Shown one piece after another: positions 10,861-23,415 of a stretch of DNA of 64,000 nucleotides. The first letter of the stretch is position 1, and the number at the start of each line of letters is the position of its first letter. Below the pieces are notes generated by a model. The model was not told where the DNA came from. It searched no databases and worked only from the letters and a program-made list of their open reading frames with translations. The position numbers and the translations under genes are program-made. The DNA lies in the NCBI RefSeq assembly GCF_003672135.1, contig NC_039518.1, positions 5,644,136 to 5,708,135 of the forward strand, written 5' to 3'. Origin of the DNA: Ooceraea biroi (lineage: Eukaryota; Arthropoda; Insecta; Hymenoptera; Formicidae).

Positions 10861-12449
10861 ATTATAGGGTGCATCATATGGAGTAGACGGTGAAAAACCG
10901 GTAACGTCGTCGAGACGCCGTAATTCCGCAATTTGTTTAACGCAGAACAAAGAATCTCTGGTGCACTCTGGAGCTGCTTTCAGAGTTAATCTCGCGTGAC
11001 GTTAACGCACTACGCACGTAAAACTCACGGAGATAAGTGCGCTAGATAATTCGTCGAGTCGATTAAAAGTGCACGTCTATCAATATTATCAGCACGTGAG
11101 TCGTAAACTGAAAGAAAACTGGCAGAATTATGGCTTGGAAAAAAGATTACGGCGATCCGCGTGCACGATACTTTCGCTTGTTAAAAGAGAACTCGTTAAA
11201 ATGGTGAAATTCCCGAGCTCTTTTCGTACCTTTGAGCGCGGCTGACCCGGGTGGTATTAATTTGGCAAATTACGCGACGCGGGCGAGAGGTCAGCGATGG
11301 CGGGACCATTTTCGTGCCATTAGTCGGAGAAACGACCGTACACCGAATACTACCGCAGCGGCCACTGCGGGCGAATCGTTTGTATCTCGACGAAAATAAA
11401 ACACGTGGTGAATGTTCCATGGACGCGGAGTAGCATTCGTAAGATTCTTTATCATCCATGATTCTGCACTTTTGCAACAATTTATTCTTACTTAAGATTT
11501 TTAACAGAAAAGTCTCTCTCTCTCGCTACTCTAATTTTGCACACGATATTGCGCAATGTATAATGTCAAGTACGCGTTTTTCTCATATGCATATCGCAAT
11601 ACGGCAAGAATTGGCAATAAAATCGATTATCGATTATCCATACGCACCGTACCAATACAACCGTATTCACCTACATTACTGTAAATCATCACGAAAATGC
11701 TTGACCTTATTGCGCAGCATCTCGAACTCGCAGATTCGCTTCTGTTCGCGGCGAAGAGTAGACCCGCCAATTAAAGAAAGAGGGGCCCACGTGGAATCCG
11801 CGAATTCTCCTCCTCTCTCTTTGATCGCCGGCCGACGACGCAGAAAATTAATTCGGCAAATTACGCGGCGCGGATAAGCGGGTGAGGACCTCGGGGTCAC
11901 GGGGCTTCCATAATTCGCCGTGTTGACGGCTCTCGTACGATACGCACACGAGGTTTTTAACGATATGGAACGCTGGAAGGTTACACCGCATAACCGCCGG
12001 TTATCCGAGCGCTCGAGTAACATTCCGAACATCTCACGAGCGGTCACGCGATATTCGCCGAGGTCCCGAACATTCGTTTCTCTAAGACGGTTGCATTATC
12101 CCGGAATCCGCCCGACGAATCGCCCTTTCCCACGAAGGGCCCCATTCTCGCCCTCCCACCCCTTCAGTGCACATCGCCCTCTGCTCCTTCTATTTTCCTT
12201 CTTTTTTAACCGCGGCATGCCGTGTCCCCTTCTCCTTCTTGCGGTAAGGGATTTCGCGTGTGCATAACTCCCGGCGTCCGATTAATTATCCGGCGTCTAA
12301 TTGCGGCAATAATTATGAGCGCGCAAGCCGAGCAATAAAATGCAATCGTACATACGGATCCGAGCCCCGACTCGCGGTTTATGCCTCCCCTCGTGTCCAG
12401 CTTGAGCAGGGATATGCTGAAGCGAGAAGGACCTGGGATTTTATCTCTG
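10861..12449. other. Apparently single-copy DNA with a short local duplication
   Basis: No gene recognised. A motif ATTAATT(T/C)GGCAAATTACGCG occurs at about 11257 and again at about 11850, 26 of 28 bases matching, about 590 bp apart. A pyrimidine-rich tract lies at about 12170-12240. Confidence 0.5.
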
Positions 12450-12640
12450 CACCCTCAGAAAGGATTTCTGATAACAAGACGAAAAATATTCTTGACTAAT
12501 TTAATCGTATTACAAGTATAAAAAATATGAAAATAAAACAATTTTTAATTTAAATCAGTAATTTCTATTCTTCTCTCTCGAATTAAATAAGATTGTCTTA
12601 CTGTCTTGAGACAAGAGTAACATACAAATTTATGCTTATA

Positions 12641-13924
12641 TTGGGTCATTAAGTGTGAAACTTTACAAATGTAAAAGCGCCATCTTTAACATTTGTTATC
12701 TCAAATTTGGCGCCAGACGTCAGTATCAGGTTAGGTTAGTGCGATAGATGTATGTTCGCTCTTCAAATGTCATGTTTGTTTGTTCAAATATCTTCATTAG
12801 TTTTATTGGTGGATTCTTTTTTATAGAACTATGGAAAAGTCCAAAATTCGTGTGATTTATGAATATGAGTTCCGCCGTGAAACCACAGTGTCGGAGACAG
12901 CTCGTAATATCAACGCTGTATTTGGTGAAGGTTCAACTACTAAAGCAACGGTGGGCAATTGGTTCAAAAACTTCAGAGATGGAGATTTCAGCCTCGCTAA
13001 TGAGCCACGTGGAAGACCAAAGACGAAGGTGGATAATGATCACTTGAGAGCCGTAGTAGAGTCCGATCCATCTCAAAGTACACGTGAATTGGCATCGATA
13101 TTCAATGTTTCCATACCCATCATATTGTTCATTTAGCTGCAATTGGTAAGATAAAGAAGTTGGACAAATGGGTCCCGCACGAATTGACCGATGCGCAGCA
13201 GGCGCAACGTCTAGAGGCTTCACTTTCTTTGCTTTCCCGTCACAAAAATGAATCTTTTTTAATCGAATTGTGACCTGCGATGAAAAGTGGATACTCTACG
13301 ACAATCGTAAACGCTCACATTAGTGGTTGAACGCTGATGAACCACCGAGACATCACGCGAAACCCAACATTACACAGAAGAAGCTTATGGTGACTGTTTG
13401 GTGGTCCAGGTCAGGTGTTATCTACTACTACTTTATGAAACCTGGTACATCGATAACGGCTGAAGTATATTGCAAGCAACTGGACGAAATGATGCAACAA
13501 CTTGCTATTAAACAACCGAAATTGGTCAATCGGTCAATGCCAATCCTGTTGCATGATAATGCTCGACCGCACACTGCACGACTGACCGTGGCAAAGCTAC
13601 GGGAGTTGGAATTGGAAACTCTCCGTCATCCACCATATTCACCAGATCTATCACCCACCGACTATCACTTCTTCCAGAATTTGGAGAACTTCTTGGTGGG
13701 AAAATTCTTCAATTCTCAACAGGCAGTCGAAACAGCCTTTCGCGACTTCATCGATTCCCGTACTCCTGGCTTCTATAGTAGAGGCATAGACCAACTACCA
13801 CTAAAATGGCAGAAGTGTGTAGATAACATGGGCGCATACTTCGATTGAAAATAAATCATGTCCATGTGCCAACAAATGCAAAAGTTTATGTTCTATTTGT
13901 AAAGTTTCATACTTAATGACCCAA
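12641..13924 (+). mobile_element. Mariner family B, copy B1, nested in E1
   Basis: Terminal repeats TTGGGTCATTAAGTRTGAAA at both ends (one mismatch) with TA duplicated around the element. It sits about 190 bp into E1, at the same base as B2 in E4 and B3 in E5. Confidence 0.95.
12831..13848 (+). pseudogene. Mariner transposase B1 (cecropia/Hsmar1-like), broken
   Basis: Relative of the Hsmar1/SETMAR-type mariner transposase, judged from VSETARNINAVFGEG, WVPHEL and LHDNARPHTARL. Three lesions are visible: a one-base deletion near 13125 (after NVSIP), shared with B2 and B3; a further one-base deletion near 13260 in the FLNRIVTC motif; and CAG-to-TAG at about 13321. The 3' part (13327-13848) is open and keeps the second and third catalytic Asp, 34 residues apart. 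No SET domain is attached, so it is not a SETMAR-like host fusion. Confidence 0.92.
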
Positions 13925-14599
13925 TATATTCTTGTATGTAGAATAATTTGATATTAGCGCCACTTTATAGTAGGCTTTGTCGATGTCGACGCACCTTTTT
14001 GTCACAGTCGCTCGTCGACTCGGCGCTTCTGCGTCCTTCATTCGGATAAAACGGCCAATATTTATGTGTTGCAATCGAAAATCGGGAAAGTGTTTCTGTT
14101 ATTTACAATGAATAAGTGCAATACTCTACAAGAAATATTAAAAGATATGGAAATGTAAGTAAATATATACAATATACTTACTTGAGAAATAAGATTCGAG
14201 ATAAGACATTTCCATACCTTTTAATATTTCTTGTAGAATATTGCACTTATTCATTGTAAATAACAGAAACACTCCCGATTTTCGATTGCAACACATAAAT
14301 ATTGGCCGTTTTGTGCAGATTCTACAAATTCTCTTAGAAGAATAGAATAAGATGTCTTTTAGATCTCACAATATTCTTAAATCAAGAATATTTTGAACTT
14401 GCTAGAAATTTGTATCTAAATCCTTCTGAGAAAATTAATGAATAGCACCAAGATTATTTAAATCTAGATTTTCGAATTTTCTATTCAAGATTAAAATATG
14501 CTTCTTTTCAATAATAAATACGATTGTCGCTATAGCGATCTTATTTTATAATAGATTAAAGAGTAATAGCACTAGGTCCAGAAATCTTTTCTGTGGGTG

Positions 14600-14897
14600 T
14601 ACGTACGCATCCGCGCGAGTATGCGAGCCGCATTTGCTGCTCGGCGCGGGCGAGTTCCATCGGTTGCATCAGCGAAGCGGATTGCAACCGCGTTCGTACG
14701 GTTTCGTCGCTTTTTGACAGAGCCACGTATATACGGACGTGTCTCTGGGATAGTTGAGGCTTGGTGCATAAGCGGTGCGTTAATGAGTGACTTTATGATT
14801 AATTGTGAACGTCACGACATGTCTTCTTCCCACGCGAGAATTCTTCGTTATCGATGTAGAGAGATAAAAATGTTGTTACCTATAATGCATGATAATA
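14600..14897 (+). repeat. Spacer S1, copy a (298 bp)
   Basis: CpG-rich, host-like sequence between E1 and E2. It starts TACGTACGCATCCG and ends GATAATA. Near-identical copies lie between E elements at 19132-19429 (inverted), 35848-36144 and 48577-48873. It is never seen in this window without an E on both sides. An open frame of about 117 codons runs through it into E, but I do not consider it a gene. Confidence 0.9.
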
Positions 14898-15755
14898 CAC
14901 CCTCAGAAAGGGTTTCTGATAACAAGACGAAAAATATTCTTGACTAATTTAATCGTATTCCAAGTATAAAAAATATGAAAATAAAACAATTTTTAATTTA
15001 AATCAGTAATTTCGATTCTTCTCTCTCGAATTAAATAAGATTGTCTTACTGTCTTGAGACAAGAGCAACATGTACACATTTATGCTTATATATTCTTGTA
15101 TGTAGAATAATTTGATATTAGCGCTACTTTTTAGTAGGCTTTGTCCATGTCGACGCATCATTTTCTCACAGTCGCTCGTCGACTCGGCGCTTCTGCGTCC
15201 TTTATTCGGATAAAACGGCCAATATTTATGTGTTGCGATCGAAAATCGGGAAAGATTTACAATGAATAAGTGCAATACTCTACAAGAAATATTAAACGAT
15301 ATGGAAATGTAAGTAAGTATATACAATATACTTACTTGAGAAATAAGATTCGAGATAAGACATTTCCATACCTTTTAATATTTCTTGTAGAGTATTGCAC
15401 TTATTCATTGTAAGTAACAGAAACACTTTCCCGGTTTTCGATTGCAACACATAAATATTGGCCGTTTTGTGCAGATTCTACAAATTCTCTTAGAAGAATA
15501 GAATAAGATGTCTTTTAGATCTCACAATATTCTTAAATCAAGAATATTTTGAACTTGCTAGAAATTTGTATTTAAATCCTTCTGAGAAAATTAATGAATA
15601 GCACCAAGATTATTTAAATCTAGATTTTCGAATTTTCTATTCAAGATTAAAATATGCTTCTTTTCAATAATAAATATGATTGTCGCTATAGCGATCTTAT
15701 TTTATGATAGATTAAAGAGTAATAGCATTAAGTCCAGAAATCTTTTCTGTGGGTG
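14898..15755 (+). mobile_element. E element copy E2
   Basis: 858 bp, uninterrupted. The central palindrome spans about 15212-15468, with a 20-odd bp gap in its left arm (GGGAAAGATTTACAATG). Together with E1 and S1a it makes the 3306 bp composite 12450-15755. Confidence 0.92.
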
Positions 15756-18276
15756 CTTATTTAAAAGTTCGCTACAGAATTCTGGATAATCAATATCGCG
15801 CGGCGCCGAAGGTCGGCGATCTTTCGCGCATATCATTACGAATTAGGAACTGCCAGAGATAAGATACGCACGTGCGAATCTCTTTTACCGAATTCTCTAG
15901 AGTTTCACGTTACTGAAAGTATTGCTCTCACTCTCCTCCTGTCGAGAATTCAACATAAAAAATAAGCGAGACGTATGCATCGTTAATCTGTGATTTCTTT
16001 TTTTAATAAATATTTCTCGAGTTTTTAACGGAACGAGTCTCGGATCCGGATTGGCATTCGAGTTGCGGCAACCCGAGCTCTCTCAGGCAGTCGAGGAAAA
16101 AAGATTACCGAATCTGCGACAGGCGTAGTAAGATTGGCGGGCACGTTGGACGAACTCGTAAAGCATCCAGAGTTGGAAAGCACGAACCCGCGGCGCCGAA
16201 AAAGAGAGGATCAAAGTCCTTCGGTTTTTTGTGCGAGCATAATTTTCTGCGGCATCGTCTTTTTCGTCGATGGCAAACCACCATAAATAAATGCCGTTTT
16301 TATGGCTGCCAAATTGGGCATTTAAAGTACATTCGAGTTTTACTGGCGGTGGTGCGCGTCTTCTACGCCGTTCACCCTTCCTCGAGACGGGAGCGGATCA
16401 ATGTCTGGCACCATCGAAATGAGAATTCCATTCCGTAAAAAAAACATGGTCCCTATTGTCCCTCAGTTCAGAATTTCGATCTCCATGTCGAATTTATCGA
16501 GAGAGTCGATAAGAATCTGTTTCTGTCAAATCATGCAACTTCCATTCTCTGACGTAGCAGGATCTTCTTTTCATTCTTGCCATCATTCGCCACAATTTCT
16601 CAATTCGGCGAAAATGACAGACTTTCTATCATTCCAACTCGTCGTGCTGCCGCTTTTGCTTTTCTCGCGTCTGAAAGTCTCCCACGGGGAAAAAGACGTT
16701 CGGTTACGTCCCTGAGGAGCCGGTTGACTACTGAAATGACTCGGTGCGCGATCACACTCGTCGAAACTCTCGGACGGAACCCCCGTTTCTCTTATTCCGA
16801 TGCGCCACTTGCTGGAGGTAGCAATTTCTGGTGAGCGAAATAACAGCATAACGCACCGGCCGCTGGCGAGCAATCACCGAGGTTTCCGCGAAAAGAAACG
16901 GTGTCCCGACACCGGGCAGGCGGGAACACGACGCACCGGGGGGGGGGGGGGACAGGGGCGCGATTGCAAAATTTAACGTCGTAAATGACAAAGTGTGCCT
17001 TGGTCGCGCCCCTACACGCGGCCGCCGATAATTTCCCCGATTGGGACGCAAATCGGGTGGCAGGGAACCGCGATCGCTTAAGCGCCCGCAAGTTCGCCAG
17101 TTTACGCGCCACTTACGCCCATATTAAACATAATAAAAAGCTGCCCGACGGATAATGAGACGTCTTATATGCGCTATAAGCGCCGAGAGAGACTGCCCTT
17201 GCAGCGAGAAAATTGCCGCGCCGGGAACGTCATCTGCACGTTCGCACCTCGGATTCTCCCTCTTCCCCGTCATGTCCGAATGCAAAACGCGCTGGCGGCG
17301 CGTTTCGTCCTCGAACTGCCTCGCGGGGAAAATTACGAATGCTTAACCCACGCCGCTGTCGTTCATCTAGAAGAAAAGGGGCAACAAAAGAGAATAAACG
17401 AGTCGCGTGAGATCCATCTCGTCTCTCGACGGCGCGGCACTCCTCGCTGACTTCGTCAGGAACAAAACGAACGTGAAGAAACTCGCGAGGAGGGCGAAGC
17501 GCAACGCACGGATCCGCTCGGCGGCGCCTGAGTACGCCGCCGCCGATCAGCATCTCAAACGGTTCAGTTCGTCATTTGCATCCTGCATCCGTCGTTGTAA
17601 TGCAACGTTGCGCGCGTAATAACGCGTTTCCACGCGCGGCGAGCGGCCGCACGTCCGTGTGCGGATCGTGGAAAAATCGCGCGATCGGAGGGCGGGTGCG
17701 AGCGTGGACCGCAATCGACTACTGACTAGTGTCGACCGCTGCATCTCCGATGAGAGGTGGATAATGACGGGCGCGCGGGCCCGGGATCCGGGATCGTGCG
17801 TGCGCCTTCGGGAAGGAAAAGGGCCGCTCGGGGACGTGTTCGACATGGCGCGACGGCCACCGGGCTCTCGTTGATGCTCCACGAATGAAAGATAATCGCC
17901 GCGCTCCGGGCGACGAAGGCGTCCGCGCGCTCGCCGAGGCACACGCTCCGCCACGCTTCGCCATCCCCACCCGCGCCTTGGGGCTACTTTGCAGCATCCG
18001 CTCGTTTGATGGCCTTGTTTGGCAGCAGGACAGATAATGCGGCCGAGATCGTTTTAATCGGATCCGCGGTCTCCACGGTCCTTCGCAAGCGCGTGTGCGA
18101 GTGTGTGGCAACATGATGATCGAGCAGCGGCGATGCGTTTAATTGACAAGAATTGCCGAGACAAATGGGCCATTTCATGAGAAATGATATAGGCGGACGG
18201 TTTGAATCCTGCTTGTATTAATTTTTCTCCTTTGCTTGTATTGCAGATGCGTCCACGGCGCGCAAGGAGTGGCGAA
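15756..18276. other. Apparently single-copy DNA between the two inverted composites
   Basis: 2.5 kb of CpG-rich sequence, particularly GC-rich from about 16750 to 18100. Overlapping open frames of 90-135 codons occur on both strands, which is a sign of base composition rather than genes. Nothing recognised apart from a poly(G) run. Confidence 0.5.
16938..16951. repeat. Poly(G) tract, 14 bases
   Basis: Uninterrupted run of 14 G in GC-rich sequence. Confidence 0.95.
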
Positions 18277-19131
18277 CACCCACAGAAACGATTTCTGGAC
18301 TCTTTAATCTATCATAAAATAAGATCGCTATAGCGACAATCATATTTATTATTGAAAAGAAGCATATTTTAATCTTGAACAGAAAATTCGAAAATCTAGA
18401 TTTAAATAATCTTGGTGCTATCTCATTAATTTTCTCAGAAGGATTTAGATAAAAATTTCTAGCAGTTCAAAATATTCTTGATTTAAGAATATTGTGAGAT
18501 CTAAAAGACATCTTATTCTATTCTTGTAAGAGAATTTGTAGAATCTGCACAAAACGGCCAATATTTATGTGTTGCAATCGAAAATCGGGAAAGTGTTTCT
18601 GTTATTTACAATGAATAAGTGCAATACTCTACAAGAAATATTAAAAGGTATGGAAATGTCTTATCTCGAATCTTATTTCTCAAGTAAGTATATTGTATAT
18701 ATTTACTTACATTTCCATATCGTTTAATATTTCTTGTAGAGTATTGCACTTATTCATTGTAAATAACAGAAACACTTTCCCGATTTTCGATTGCAACACA
18801 TAAATATTGGCCGTTTTATCCGAATAAAGGACGCAGAAGCGCCGAGTCGACGAGCGACTGCGAGAAAATGATGCGTCGACATCGACAAAGCCTACTATAA
18901 AGTGGCGCTAATATCAAATTATTCTACATACAAGAATATATAAGCATAAATGTGTACATGTTGCTCTTGTCTCAAGACAGTAAGACAATCTTATTTAATT
19001 CGAGAGAGAAGAATCGAAATTACTGATTTAAATTAAAAATTGTTTTATTTTCATATTTTTTATACTTGTAATACGATTAAATTAGTGAAGAATATTTTTC
19101 GTCTTGTTATCAGAAATCCTTTCTGAGGGTG
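18277..19131 (-). mobile_element. E element copy E3
   Basis: 855 bp, minus orientation (CACCCACAG end at left, CTGAGGGTG at right). Partner of E4 in the inverted composite 18277-21582. Confidence 0.92.
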
Positions 19132-19429
19132 TATTATCATGCATTATACGTAACAACATTTTTATCTCTCTACATCGATAACGAAGAATTCTCGCGTGGG
19201 AAGAAGACATGTCATGACGTTCACAATTAATCATAAATTCACTCATTAACGCACCGTTTATGCAACAAGCCTCAACTATCCCAGAGACACGTCCGTATAT
19301 ACGTGGCTCTGTCAAAAAGCGACGAAACCGTACGAACGCGGTTGCAATCCGCTTCGCTGATGCAACCGATGGAACTCGCCCGCGCCGAGCAGCAAATGCG
19401 GCTCGCATACTCGCGCGGATGCGTACGTA
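19132..19429 (-). repeat. Spacer S1, copy b (298 bp, inverted)
   Basis: Reverse complement of S1a with a few substitutions (for example ACCGTTTATGCAACAAGCC against the S1a counterpart). Exactly the same length and the same junctions with E. Confidence 0.9.
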
Positions 19430-20104
19430 CACCCACAGAAAAGATTTCTGGACCTAGTGCTATTACTCTTTAATCTATCATAAAATAAGATCGCTATAGC
19501 GACAATCATATTTATTATTGAAAAGAAGCATATTTTAATCTTGAACAGAAAATTCGAAAATCTAGATTTAAATAATCTTGGTGCTATCTCATTAATTTTC
19601 TCAGAAGGATTTAGATACAAATTTGTAGCAATTCAAAATATTCTTGATTTAAGAATATTGTGAGATCTAAAAGACATCTTATTCTATTCTTGTAAGAGAA
19701 TTTGTAGAATCTGCACAAAACGGCCAATATTTATGTTTTGCAATCGAAAATCGGGAGTGTTTCTGTTATTTACAATGAATAAGTGCAATATTCTACAAGA
19801 AATATTAAAAGGTATGGAAATGTCTTATCTCGAATCTTATTTCTCAAGTAAGTATATTGTATATACTTACTTACATTTCCATATCGTTTAATATTTCTTG
19901 TAGAGTATTGCACTTATTCATTGTAAATAACAGAACCACTTTCCCGATTTTCGATCGCAACACATAAATATTGGCCGTTTTATCCGAATAAAGGACGCAG
20001 AAGCGCCGAGTCGACGAGCGACTGTGAGAAAATGATGCGTCGACATCGACAAAGCCTACTAAAAAGTAGCGCTAATATCAAATTATTCTACATACAAGAA
20101 TATA

Positions 20105-21389
20105 TTGGGTCATTAAGTATGAAACTTTACAAATAGAACATAAACTTTTGCATTTTTTGGCACATGGACATGATTTATTTTCAATCGAAGTATGCGCCCA
20201 TGTTATCTACACACTTCTTCCATTTTAGTGGTAGTTGGTCTATGCCTCTACTATAGAAGCCAGGAGTACGGGAATCGATGAAGTCGCGGAAGGCTGTTTC
20301 GACTGCCTGTTGAGAATTGAACAATTTTCCCACCAACAAGTTGTCCAAATTCCGGAAGAAGTGATAGTCGGTAGGTGATAGATCTGGTGAATATGGTGGA
20401 TGACGGAGAGTTTCCAATTCCAACTCCCGTAGCTTTGCCACGGTCAGTCGTGCAGTGTGCGGTCGAGCATTATCATGCAACAGGATTGGCATTGACCGAT
20501 TGACCAATTTCGGTTGTTTAATAGCAAGATGTTGCATCATTTCGTCCAGTTGCTTGCAATATACTTCAGCCGTTATCGATGTACCAGGTTTCATAAAGTT
20601 GTAGTAGATAACACCTGACCTGGACCACCAAACAGTCACCATAAGCTTCTTCTGTGTAATGTTGGGTTTCGCGTGATGTCTCGGTGGTTCATCAGCGTTC
20701 AACCACTGATGTGAGCGTTTACGATTGTCGTAGAGTATCCACTTTTCATCGCAGGTCACAATTCGATTCAAAAAAGATTCATTTTTGTGACGGGAAAGCA
20801 AAGAAAGTGAAGCCTCTAGACGTTGCGCCTGCTGCGCATCGGTCAATTCGTGCGGGACCCATTTGTCCAACTTCTTTATCTTACCAATTGCAGCTAAATG
20901 AACAATATGGTGGGTATGGAAACATTGAATATCGATGCCAATTCACGTGTACTTTGAGATGGATCGGACTCTACTACGGCTCTCAAGTGATCATTATCCA
21001 CCTTCGTCTTTGGTCTTCCACGTGGCTCATTAGCGAGGCTGAAATCTCCATCTTTGAAGTTTTTGAACCAATTGCCCACCGTTGCTTTAGTAGTTGAACC
21101 TTCACCAAATACAGCGTTGATATTACGAGCTGTCTCCGACACTGTGGTTCCACGGCGGAACTCATATTCATAAATCACACGAATTTTGGACTTTTCCATA
21201 GTTCTATAAAAAAGAATCCACCAATAAAACTAATGAAGATATTTGAACAAACAAACATGACATTTGAAGAGCGAACATACATCTATCGCACTAACCTAAC
21301 CTGATACTGACGTCTGGCGCCAAATTTGAGATAACAAATGTTAAAGATGGCGCTTTTACATTTGTAAAGTTTCATACTTAATGACCCAA
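20105..21389 (-). mobile_element. Mariner family B, copy B2, nested in E4
   Basis: Terminal repeats at both ends, TA duplication, 1285 bp. It lies at the same position and orientation relative to E as B1 and B3. Confidence 0.95.
20181..21199 (-). pseudogene. Mariner transposase B2, one frameshift
   Basis: Codons 1-101 (20894-21199) are open up to the one-base deletion shared with B1 and B3. The remaining 229 codons (20181-20870) are open and contain WVPHEL, TCDEKWILYDN, LHDNARPHTARL and SPTDYHFF, with 34 residues between the second and third Asp. Apart from that lesion it looks intact. In its present form it would make only the first helix-turn-helix region. Confidence 0.92.
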
Positions 21390-21582
21390 TATAAGCATAA
21401 ATTTGTATATGTTACTCTTGTCTCAAGACAGTAGGACAATCTTATTTAATTCGAGAGAGAAGAATAGAAATTACTGATTTAAATTAAAAATTGTTTTATT
21501 TTCATATTGTTTATACTTGTAATACGATTAAATTAGTCAAGAATATTTTTCGTCTTGTTGTCAGAAATCCTTTCTGAGGGTG

Positions 21583-22124
21583 AACCTTCGCAGAGATGCC
21601 TCGGTGAGTGAATTCAAGCTTTATGTTTCTCGAATTTCTCGTTCTACCGCTCCCAGCTCATCTGGAAAGTCTTACCGAGCGGCAATTTTTCAACGGTGTA
21701 AATTGACGGTTAACACATCCGAGTTGTGCGATACCAGACCGAATTCGGCCACCTTATCCGACTTACTTTCCAGCGCTCAGCCTCGGGCCGATCATTACCC
21801 TCGCGCTAATGTACGGTCCCTTGATTTTAATGTCTCTGAGCTTGTGCGTGCTCGCGTTGAAAACTTTACGATTCTGCGTTTCCATCATGCTTTATGCGCG
21901 TTACGGTTGCGTCGTTGTCTTACCGGTTCGTTAGCGACAGGTTCCTCCAGCTGGCGTCTCCGCTGCGAGGAGAAAAGAGCGAGCTACCTCGCTCGCGAAA
22001 CCATCGTCGCCGCATCTGCTTCTGTCTTGTCTTGTTGGTTAAGATCATAGTATATAACCGTTACTGTATGTAAGATCTCGGCGAATACTACCATTATTAT
22101 TACTGCAAGCTGCACGCTGAATAA
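21583..22124. other. Unannotated interval
   Basis: No gene recognised. A 156-codon open frame (21580-22050, +) starts inside the E4 terminus and has no recognisable motif. Confidence 0.5.
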
Positions 22125-22126
22125 TA

Positions 22127-23413
22127 TTGGGTCGTCCGGAAAGTTCGTGCCGATTTTGAAGGAAAATTCAAAGGCAACATTTTTTTATGTCGATAAATAT
22201 TTATTGACTTATGTATGCACCGTTTTGTTTCACAACCTTTGTCCATCTTTCACACAACTGGAAGATTCCATTCTCTCAGAACTTCTTAGGTTTCTCGGCG
22301 AAAAACTCCTCAAGGTGGTTTTTTATGTCGATCAAAGAGTTGAAGTTCTTGCCGCTAAGAGAATTTTGCACAGACCTAAATAAGTGAAAGTCTGAAGGTG
22401 CAATGTCTGGTGAATACGGTGGGTGAGGTGGCACATCCCAGCCAAACTCCAACAATTTTTGTCGGGTAGTCAAAGAAACATGAGGTCTGGCATTGTCCTG
22501 ATGGAACACGACGCCCTTCCTATTAGCTAATTCTGGACGTTTTTCCTGAATCGCTGTCTTTAATTCGTCCGGTTGCGAGCAGTACTTATCTGCATTTATC
22601 GTTTGGTTGTGTGGTAGGAGCTCATAATATAGGATTCCTTTCCAATCCCACCAGACACAGAGCATGACTTTTTTTGGATGAAGGCCGGCTTTCGGAGTGG
22701 TTAATGCTGGTTCATTTCGCTTACCCCAGGATCTTTTTCGTTCTACATTGTTGTAAATGATCCATTTTTCGTCACCCGTCACTAATTGCTTCAAAAATGG
22801 TACGTTTTCGTTGCGCTTGTACAGCGAGTCGCAGATGGAAATGCGATCCATTAAATTTTTTTCGGCCAAATTATGCGGAACCCATACATCATAGCGACTT
22901 ACGTAACCAAGCTTCACTACATGATCGTGGACAGTGGTTTTCGATATTTTCAGTACCTCTGCTAATTCACGTGTCGTGTAGCGCGGGTTATTCTCGATCA
23001 GTGTCTTGATTTGGTCATCATCAGTAGTAGAGGGTCTGCCCGAGCGTTCTTGGTCTTTAAGGTTAAAATCACCAGCTCTAAACTTAGCGAACCACTCACG
23101 TACGGTTCTTTCAGCTAAAGCGCCTTCTCCGTAAACAGAACATATCGAATTTGTTGCTTGTGAGGCATTTTTGCCTTTCCGGTAATAGAAAAGCATCAAG
23201 TGTCTAAAATGTTCTTTGTTTTCTTCCATCTTCAAAAGAGTACAAAACTGACACGAATCAATTTATCTGAAACAACTTGTTTCCTAAAGATGCGTTGAAA
23301 TGTCACCTTTAAGCATATGTATATAAATCGTATGTTTTCAATAACATTGATATATTCAGACATGTTCCAACGCCATCTATTAAAAATCGGCACGAACTTT
23401 CCGGACGACCCAA
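22127..23413 (-). mobile_element. Mariner family C, copy C2 (1287 bp)
   Basis: Same length and terminal repeats as C1, with TA at 22125-22126 and 23414-23415. Only scattered substitutions separate it from C1, so one or both insertions are recent. Confidence 0.96.
22201..23235 (-). pseudogene. Mariner transposase C2, premature stop
   Basis: Same frame and start as C1, with all three catalytic Asp motifs present. A TGG-to-TGA change at codon 320 (near 22276) removes the last 25 residues (WENGIF...GAHISQ). A few missense differences from C1 are seen (for example Lys-to-Glu in TVREWF, Thr-to-Met in LMDRIS). The tail lost includes the conserved RERWTKVVKQNG segment, so function is doubtful. Confidence 0.93.
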
Positions 23414-23415
23414 TA

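Larger units (their letters stand above)
12450..14599 (+). mobile_element. E element copy E1, carrying mariner B1
   Basis: Starts CACCCTCAGAAAGGATTTCT and ends TTTTCTGTGGGTG; the two ends are imperfect inverted repeats of about 21 bp. Removing mariner B1 and one TA restores the uninterrupted E sequence seen in the other copies (about 864 bp). Like all E copies, its centre is a palindrome with arms of about 115-130 bp (AAACGGCCAATATTTATGTG at both outer edges). No transposase of its own; superfamily unresolved. Confidence 0.92.
19430..21582 (-). mobile_element. E element copy E4, carrying mariner B2
   Basis: Minus orientation; same mariner insertion point as E1. In the E reading direction the order E(B)-S1-E equals that of 12450-15755, and both composites are 3306 bp long. 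Confidence 0.92.

Noticed and set aside
12831..13848. SETMAR-type host fusion gene
   Set aside because: The similarity is only to the mariner part; no SET domain is nearby and the element has its own terminal repeats.
14597..14947. Open frame of about 117 codons through S1 into E, repeated at other loci
   Set aside because: It crosses the S1/E boundary, ends in E terminal sequence, and is conserved only because the DNA is repeated.
12450..15755. E-S1-E as a small LTR retrotransposon (two direct repeats around a spacer)
   Set aside because: E starts CA and ends TG instead of TG...CA, has inverted termini and a central palindrome, and no primer-binding site, polypurine tract or pol is seen. 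E also occurs alone (E5) and with other spacers.
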